The position numbers and the translations under genes were made by a program. This document shows, piece by piece, positions 9,401 through 11,625 of a DNA stretch of 11,625 bases (within the stretch, counting starts at the first letter, position 1; the number at the start of each line of letters is the position of its first letter). This stretch comes from an uncultured Bilophila sp. Lineage in GTDB: Bacteria; Desulfobacterota; Desulfovibrionia; Desulfovibrionales; Desulfovibrionaceae. The notes under the pieces were generated by a model that was not told the origin of the DNA, searched no databases, and saw only the letters and a list, made by a program, of their open reading frames with translations. The stretch lies in contig CAJUHZ010000061.1 in the NCBI GenBank assembly GCA_910585945.1, positions 1-11,625 on the forward strand, written 5' to 3'.

Positions 9401-9793
9401 AAGGCCCTGCGTGTTTTTGGCAAGGCCCCAGAACTCCAGCCCGCTTACAATAATATCCCTCAACTCCAGACTGGGCTTGGCCAGAAAAATGTCCAGACCT
9501 TTCAGAATGACATCATACGTCCATGTCGTTCCTTCGTACTTCTGCTGCCAGCACAACGCAGCATAAAGCACGAAAACCGCATTGAATCCAGGAGCATTTT
9601 TCCACAGGTTGAGAGGGTTTTGGCTGTCCAGCATGGAGGCCAATGCCATGTTTTGTTTCAGACCTTCTTCCAGAATCAAAAATTCTTCCGGTGTGGCGCG
9701 ATAGGAAAACAGGTGGCGGCCGTCAGGGGCATCAAGTTCCCTGCGGGCCAGAAAATCACTCAACCATTCTTTTATCTTAAGTTGCTTTGCCAT
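6452..9793 (-). CDS. druH: DruH: large partner protein of Druantia type III
   Basis: Protein of about 1113 residues, encoded directly upstream of druE and overlapping it by ATGA. In established Druantia typing, type III consists of druH plus druE. The assignment here rests on size, position and the DruE partner. No helicase, nuclease, methylase, membrane or signal motif is visible. The N-terminus (1-100) holds WLSDFLARREL, PDGRHLFSYR (23-32) and AVFVLYAALCWQQKYEG (72-88), a pattern I associate, from memory only, with proteins named STY4851/ECs_5259 family. About 100-260 looks helical, about 270-680 beta-rich, and the C-terminus mixed, with a LPLSTLNVWSALLHSPRIMA segment. A longer start at 9826 exists, but the ATG at 9793 has AAGGGG seven bases upstream, so I prefer it. 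Molecular role is unknown to me. It may recruit or regulate DruE or recognise phage. Confidence 0.75.
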   Translation of the reverse strand: MAKQLKIKEWLSDFLARRELDAPDGRHLFSYRATPEEFLILEEGLKQNMALASMLDSQNPLNLWKNAPGFNAVFVLYAALCWQQKYEGTTWTYDVILKGLDIFLAKPSLELRDIIVSGLEFWGLAKNTQGLAYLGSIAREAGLPQKLLAENRGPVGHLLHSVLREALRSGQSGSIITSWLASYNSSLPQSCRSPEIIALLADSINAILDIKNSLHASTLGEALTELNEKDPDWRSRFPLPLYDDTARDLLNRLLEDATSSPQASTGSPISASRCIIRGYGQQWELQARLDMPPRMATGLGEDKPRLLSMRIMSGEKSFEAVLKKHAESDFYFFQQKQSIVFSGLEAMQEILIRYTAPSGFCQMHACPGGMELDPELPWIFEGEQYDYRFRQQGGGSVRGAVCYVALSPGWEVENAEDTGPLQDTNRHVYRMTKSGHLRKGELAFFVRTSSLNGEECDWSLDNRFWDVEMLQPSLAFRGLPQPVVSTGETRKSPRGELLGKTSGMEKFAPLSTSNAATGITQVWFKSAGGASLRSRMLLLPAKASVSLSTNEEGKDCLNLEGWCAAAASLAESQKGLELACRPLRDSLELTFKTRPGHVPPVTVDLQVYWKDSTQPACIRVPFPQTGARLFNAEGQEILSNRQICAQHLHGLRLHCFSTGVRHTALRLSLPGKTLYYPLETHENGTVIRLMDWQDAFLEMLAMTDGLDSRVSLDILFDDRKVAGWSVARYESCLIPEGTKAVLALPEYGERPLQGYDMKALLLNHPECAPKSLAETLRQDGSASGEWELSEALDRPGPWLIFDDTEGTSLRPMLWTVDGSEDETPLNSLQAAIAEKNSESRLQAFLSCIAVMEHNLDVPEWKTLLEIFQHVRNLPLSTLNVWSALLHSPRIMAMIALHPGISFENVTSRICTELPFLWNFVSLQDWSAASQCIRYSFEGLFPGDTAFGFWQSHMQKAMENIGSCCPSVNTLMHVAISLPEDVPILTRACPHFHAHHASLLFEGDNSEMQKLLRRHADDEWPMAFASLSNRERRSDGLKPLLPFPQGARDSVLGLPILLMFQAFDPQAVFIHFPPDQDTVFHIREHLHFDADWFEQASSLTAYYCASEHFSIKDA
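6459..6462 (-). promoter_or_regulatory. Ribosome-binding site bearing on the druE start
   Basis: AGGA, read on the minus strand inside the last codons of druH, lies only three bases before the ATG at 6455 but nine bases before the ATG at 6449. The second spacing is normal, so initiation may favour 6449 and give a protein two residues shorter. Either way druE starts at the druH stop codon and translational coupling is likely. Confidence 0.5.
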
Positions 9794-9800
9794 ACTGCTT

Positions 9801-9806
9801 CCCCTT
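9801..9806 (-). promoter_or_regulatory. Ribosome-binding site of druH
   Basis: AAGGGG on the minus strand ends seven bases before the ATG at 9793. The alternative ATG at 9826 lacks a comparable site, and this decides the start chosen for druH. Confidence 0.6.
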
Positions 9807-9813
9807 GGAAGTA

Positions 9814-9843
9814 TATATATTTTCATTAGGATAGTCTCGTCAA
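9814..9843 (-). promoter_or_regulatory. Candidate sigma70-type promoter for druHE
   Basis: On the minus strand TTGACG (9843-9838) is followed after 18 bases by TATATA (9819-9814), close to the -35/-10 consensus. Transcription would begin near 9807 and leave a leader of only about 14 bases including the druH ribosome site, which is unusually short. It may be genuine, or the real promoter may lie further upstream. If it is used, it makes the operon independent of the nearby insertion sequence. Confidence 0.3.
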
Positions 9844-9870
9844 TTTACTTTTTCCGTTAATTGAACGCTC

Positions 9871-9888
9871 CACCGTTTAAAATCGGTG
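9871..9888. promoter_or_regulatory. Palindrome CACCG-N8-CGGTG, possible operator or hairpin
   Basis: CACCG (9871-9875) and CGGTG (9884-9888) are exact reverse complements around an AT-only eight-base centre. The site lies about 30 bases upstream of the candidate -35 element. It could bind a dimeric regulator or fold in a longer transcript. No regulator gene is in the window. Confidence 0.25.
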
Positions 9889-9915
9889 ACGTATCGGGAA
9901 AAGCTGATCGCGCAT
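9877..9915 (-). other. Possible 12-codon leader ORF before druH
   Basis: ATG at 9915 is preceded five bases upstream by GGAAGG (9921-9926), and the frame encodes MRDQLFPIRHRF, stopping with TAA at 9877-9879 inside the CACCG/CGGTG palindrome. The ribosome site is well formed, but such a short ORF can easily arise by chance, and no promoter for it is obvious. Confidence 0.15.
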
Positions 9916-9977
9916 AACCACCTTCCGGGTCTTTTTATTTGTCTCCTTGACAGGGCCAGAGCAAAGATGTGGGGTTA

Positions 9978-9985
9978 CTTATTTT
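9978..9985. repeat. IS target-site duplication, left copy (CTTATTTT)
   Basis: CTTATTTT directly abuts the left inverted repeat and is repeated exactly at 10754-10761 after the right inverted repeat. IS1-family elements typically duplicate 8 to 10 bases, so the length fits. Confidence 0.93.
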
Positions 9986-10007
9986 GAGAGTATTAACAAT
10001 ATAATGT
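9986..10007. repeat. IS1-family left inverted repeat (IRL)
   Basis: This begins GAGAGTATTAAC and ends ATAATGT. It matches the reverse complement of 10732-10753 at 19 of 22 positions, with differences at positions 7, 13 and 15. It contains the transposase -10 box. Confidence 0.9.
10000..10005 (+). promoter_or_regulatory. -10 box of the IS transposase promoter
   Basis: A perfect TATAAT lies within the left inverted repeat, 34 bases before insA. IS1 elements commonly carry their promoter in IRL. The matching -35 is weak and would lie partly in the flanking host DNA (around 9975-9980), so strength may depend on the insertion site. Confidence 0.5.
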
Positions 10008-10020
10008 AAACATGTTATAC

Positions 10021-10034
10021 CCTCCCCGAGGAGG
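10021..10034 (+). promoter_or_regulatory. Hairpin covering the insA Shine-Dalgarno
   Basis: CCTCC (10021-10025) pairs with GGAGG (10030-10034) around a CCGA tetraloop. The 3' arm is the Shine-Dalgarno of insA, five bases before the ATG at 10040. Folding would hide the ribosome site and could keep transposase synthesis low. The stem is short but GC-rich; the role is inferred. Confidence 0.45.
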
Positions 10035-10039
10035 ACAAC

Positions 10040-10471
10040 ATGGAAGCAAATCCCAACTGCCCCAAGTGTCATGCCAGCGCGGTATATCGAAATGGAAAAG
10101 TTCTGGGGAAACAAAGGTATCGTTGCAAGGAGTGTGGATTCCAATTTACTCGCACTACGCCAAGAGGCCGTCCGGCACATGAAAAAGCTCTTGCTGTTAC
10201 GCTTTATACAATGGGCCTGTCCCTGTCCGCCATTGCCCGACTGTTTCATGTTTCAACTCCCGCTGTTTTACGCTGGGTGCGAAATTTTGCGGAACGTGTT
10301 TATGAAAAACCTGAACCCGGTGAAGTCGTCATCGTTGAGCTTGATGAAATGTGGCATTTTCTCACGTCAAAAAAAACAAACTTTGGCTCTGGAAAGCGTA
10401 TTGTCGTGATACCGGTCAACTCATCGACTGGGAATGTGGCGGGCGTGATCAGGCTACTCTCCACCGATTGA
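10040..10471 (+). CDS. insA: InsA: IS1-family DNA-binding protein / transposase N-terminus
   Basis: 143 residues. In the family, InsA alone binds the inverted repeats and represses its own promoter, while the same start gives the InsAB' transposase after frameshifting. Seen here: a zinc finger with C7, C10, C29 and C32; a helix-turn-helix at about 58-81 (SLSAIARLFHVSTPAVLRWV); and the first catalytic aspartate D102 in VELDEMW. The zero frame continues past the A8C run for about 31 further codons and stops with TGA at 10469-10471. It starts at ATG 10040 behind GAGGAGG. The protein is longer than classic IS1 InsA (about 91 residues) because the zero-frame stop comes later. Confidence 0.88.
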   Translation: MEANPNCPKCHASAVYRNGKVLGKQRYRCKECGFQFTRTTPRGRPAHEKALAVTLYTMGLSLSAIARLFHVSTPAVLRWVRNFAERVYEKPEPGEVVIVELDEMWHFLTSKKTNFGSGKRIVVIPVNSSTGNVAGVIRLLSTD

Positions 10472-10746
10472 TGAAGCGTTTGGCAAAGTGGAAAGTCTGG
10501 TTTTACTGTACGGACAAATGGAAGGTTTATCCTCTGGAGATAGGGGAAAACGATCTTCTTCAAGGAAAAAATGGGACAGTCCGTATCGAAAGGAACAATT
10601 GCCGTCAGCGTCACTGGTTTGCCAGGTTTCGGCGAAAGTCAGTAGTTGTTTCTCGGAGTCTGCATATGGTTGATTTGACAATGGCTCTTTTTGCCAGGTT
10701 CCATGTAAATGGAAGACTGGAAGACATTAAAACATTATTTAGTTAA
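10040..10746 (+). CDS. insAB': InsAB': IS1-family DD(24)E transposase made by -1 frameshift
   Basis: The insB frame (GTG at 10351 to TAA at 10744-10746) joins insA by a -1 shift in the A run at 10369-10376. The fusion is 235 residues, close to the IS1 transposase. After the joint SKK-NKLWLWKAYCRD come CTDKW, with the second catalytic Asp at about residue 159, and RIERNN, with Glu at about 184. The 24-residue gap between them is the DD(24)E signature of IS1; the first Asp is D102. A conserved basic tract with RFRRKS follows. The stop codon lies within the right inverted repeat. All expected catalytic residues are present, so the enzyme is likely functional. Independent translation from GTG 10351 is unlikely because no ribosome site precedes it. 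Confidence 0.9.
10369..10377 (+). promoter_or_regulatory. Programmed -1 frameshift site (A8C)
   Basis: Eight A residues then C. Zero-frame codons are TCA AAA AAA ACA, giving an A-AAA-AAA heptamer for tandem slippage into the insB frame, which then reads AAC AAA CTT. Classic IS1 uses A6C. The longer run may also permit transcriptional slippage. Confidence 0.85.
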
Positions 10747-10753
10747 CACTCTC
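10732..10753. repeat. IS1-family right inverted repeat (IRR)
   Basis: This ends with GTTAACACTCTC and is the imperfect reverse complement of IRL. It includes the TAA stop of the transposase. Confidence 0.9.
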
Positions 10754-10761
10754 CTTATTTT
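10754..10761. repeat. IS target-site duplication, right copy (CTTATTTT)
   Basis: Exact copy of 9978-9985. On the minus strand it supplies the TAA stop codon (10755-10757) of the neighbouring mobilisation gene, which therefore existed before the insertion. Confidence 0.93.
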
Positions 10762-11625
10762 ATACGCAATCTTAAATGTTGTTGTAATTTTTCTCTGTTC
10801 TGTTTTTTTTCATAAACAAAATTGTTAATTTGCTTCTCCGTAGGCTGCACATTAGCAATATCAATATCCCCCGCTGTGCCAAAGGCATACCAGACCACCC
10901 TGCGCCCGTAGTCTATCCTTTCATCACGGTTCTGGCCTTTGGGGCGGGCGGGGGTGTGTCTGAATAATTCGTTGGCTACCTCTTGCGGCGTGTATCCCGC
11001 GCAGCGCATGTACAGGACAATGGTCGCATCCAGCCGTGATTCATCCATCTTTTCGGGGAAACGCTTTTTGACCATTTCCCGATAGGCGGCATACGGCGAG
11101 GTCAGTTTGCCGACTTTGGGAAATTCGCGCTTTCTGACCTCCACACCGGGAGCGATCCGTTTGCGGAAACGCCACAGATTGCCAAGGCGCGGACTGCGCT
11201 TGCCCAGCCAGGGCTTGAAGCGCCGGAGCCGCTCCGGCTTTTCGGATTGAGCCTGCCTGTCCCGTAACGCCGCTTTTTCTTCCCGCTCCTGTTCCTTCAG
11301 GAAGTGACGGGCAATGTTCAGCACGGAAAGCCCATGCTGAGCAAGACGTGCCGTGGCCGCCTCCCGGCGATCTTTCTGCCGCTGCTCCAGCTCTTCCCGT
11401 TCTTCCTCCCGCTTCGCCCTGGCGAGGTGTCTTTCTTCGGCCAGCCTCTGCCGTTCTTTCTGATACTCCTGCCATTCTTCCCGGCATACATGACTGACCG
11501 GTTCCGGGGCAGGCTTCTTGAATGTCCGCTCGGAGTAGGAGCCGGGCTTGAACTCGCCGAGCCGCTTGCACAGCCTAGTGCCTAATTGCAAAAATAAGGA
11601 TATGAATATATGGTGCTTCCAAAAC
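10755..11625 (-). CDS. Mobilisation (relaxase/primase-type) protein, C-terminal part
   Basis: At least 278 residues are visible and the frame stays open to the window edge. The first possible start is a TTG at 11591 with no ribosome site, so the true N-terminus is probably outside the window or lost. Numbering from that TTG, residues 36-120 are rich in Arg, Glu, Lys and Gln and likely form a coiled coil. Residues 165-245 (SPYAAYREMVKKRF, then SRLDATIVLYMRCAGYTPQEVANEL, and an R-x3-DYGRR stretch ending AFGTAGD) resemble the end of RepB/LPD7-type primase regions found in MobA-like relaxases. The relaxase nuclease domain itself is not in view, so the family call is moderate. Location of action would be the cytoplasm at an origin of transfer. 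The TAA stop falls in the IS target duplication and is therefore original. The gene shares the orientation of druHE and would have preceded it by about 190 bases. Confidence 0.5.
   Translation of the reverse strand, partial: FWKHHIFISLFLQLGTRLCKRLGEFKPGSYSERTFKKPAPEPVSHVCREEWQEYQKERQRLAEERHLARAKREEEREELEQRQKDRREAATARLAQHGLSVLNIARHFLKEQEREEKAALRDRQAQSEKPERLRRFKPWLGKRSPRLGNLWRFRKRIAPGVEVRKREFPKVGKLTSPYAAYREMVKKRFPEKMDESRLDATIVLYMRCAGYTPQEVANELFRHTPARPKGQNRDERIDYGRRVVWYAFGTAGDIDIANVQPTEKQINNFVYEKKQNREKLQQHLRLRIK
11575..11625. other. Abrupt base-composition change at the right edge
   Basis: GC-rich coding DNA up to about 11578 changes to an AT-rich stretch (about 30% GC) from about 11583 to the end. 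The minus-strand frame crosses the join without a stop, but the translated residues beyond it (FWKHHIFISLF) are unlike the charged protein that follows. This may be the end of an inserted element or a recombination joint. I cannot tell which from 40 bases. Confidence 0.35.

Larger units (their letters stand above)
9794..9985. other. druH upstream intergenic region
   Basis: This is about 190 bases between the insertion sequence and druH. It contains the candidate promoter (9814-9843), a small CGTT/AACG dyad (9855-9867), the CACCG/CGGTG palindrome (9871-9888) and a 12-codon frame with a ribosome site (9877-9915). Before the insertion arrived it was the spacer between the mobilisation gene stop and druH. 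I see no RNA gene or strong terminator. Confidence 0.5.
9986..10753 (+). mobile_element. Complete IS1-family insertion sequence, 768 bp
   Basis: The element is bounded by 22-bp imperfect inverted repeats (19 of 22 match) and flanked by perfect 8-bp direct repeats. Its length of 768 bp equals that of the type element IS1. It encodes InsA, with an N-terminal zinc finger and helix-turn-helix, and an overlapping -1 frame supplying the catalytic part of the transposase through an A8C slippery run. All catalytic and frameshift features look intact and both target copies are identical, which suggests a recent, potentially active insertion. It points away from the defence operon and landed between it and the mobilisation gene without breaking either. 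Confidence 0.95.

Noticed and set aside
9793..9826. Longer druH start at the ATG at 9826
   Set aside because: It adds 11 residues (MKIYILPRGSS) with no good Shine-Dalgarno, whereas ATG 9793 has AAGGGG at ideal spacing. The extra codons also overlap the candidate -10 box and the ribosome site.
8351..9829. Plus-strand frames of 242 and 226 codons opposite druH
   Set aside because: They are antisense to the druH reading frame, with no recognisable motif or ribosome site. Long antisense frames are common opposite GC-rich genes.
9921..9951. Intrinsic terminator ahead of the T-run near 9931-9939
   Set aside because: A T-rich run follows CCGGG on the plus strand, but I could not find a convincing GC-rich stem before it.
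11041..11585. Frames of 176 (minus) and 93 (plus) codons over the mobilisation gene
   Set aside because: They are shadow frames. The chosen frame shows the coiled-coil and primase-like pattern and runs through the whole stretch.
1..11625. CRISPR array, tRNA or rRNA genes
   Set aside because: I saw no regularly spaced repeats, no tRNA cloverleaf pattern and no rRNA-like stretch on either strand.

Overview
The window carries a two-gene antiphage defence operon of the Druantia type III layout (druH then druE, both on the minus strand). It fills about 285-9793 and sits between the tail of a plasmid- or element-type mobilisation gene and a short AT-rich stretch that may hold gene debris and a recombination-type repeat. 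Coding DNA is moderately GC-rich, and the flanks and the insertion sequence are AT-richer. An IS1-family element next to a relaxase/primase-type C-terminus would fit a proteobacterium or a Desulfovibrionaceae-like host. That host guess rests on protein style only and is weak.

Layout from left to right. 1-284 has no convincing gene. It holds a small hairpin, a tandem 12-bp GATACCCC-type repeat and, directly after the druE stop, a 46-codon open stretch that looks like the end of a lost gene. 285-6455 (minus) is druE, a 2056-residue DEAH-box helicase with zinc-binding cysteine clusters, a DUF1998-type four-cysteine domain and a long C-terminal extension. 6452-9793 (minus) is druH, about 1113 residues with no recognisable enzyme motif. 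The DruE frame begins at an ATGA overlap with the druH stop, so translation is probably coupled. 9794-9985 is the druH upstream region, with a candidate promoter, a palindrome and a possible 12-codon leader ORF.

9986-10753 is a complete, apparently active 768-bp IS1-family element. It has 22-bp imperfect inverted repeats, a perfect 8-bp target duplication (CTTATTTT), insA, and an insB frame reached by -1 frameshifting at an A8C run to give a DD(24)E transposase. 10755-11625 (minus) is the C-terminal part of a mobilisation-type protein. Its stop codon lies inside the IS target duplication, so the insertion did not change its coding end. The frame stays open to the window edge, but base composition changes abruptly near 11580, which hints at a rearrangement.

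Reading minus-strand order before the IS arrived, the mobilisation gene was followed by roughly 190 bp of spacer and then druH-druE. The defence operon therefore looks like cargo placed behind a mobility gene. The DruH/DruE pairing is already a named defence class. Less well understood here are the DruE C-terminal extension, the absence of any visible nuclease or effector domain, and the leader region.
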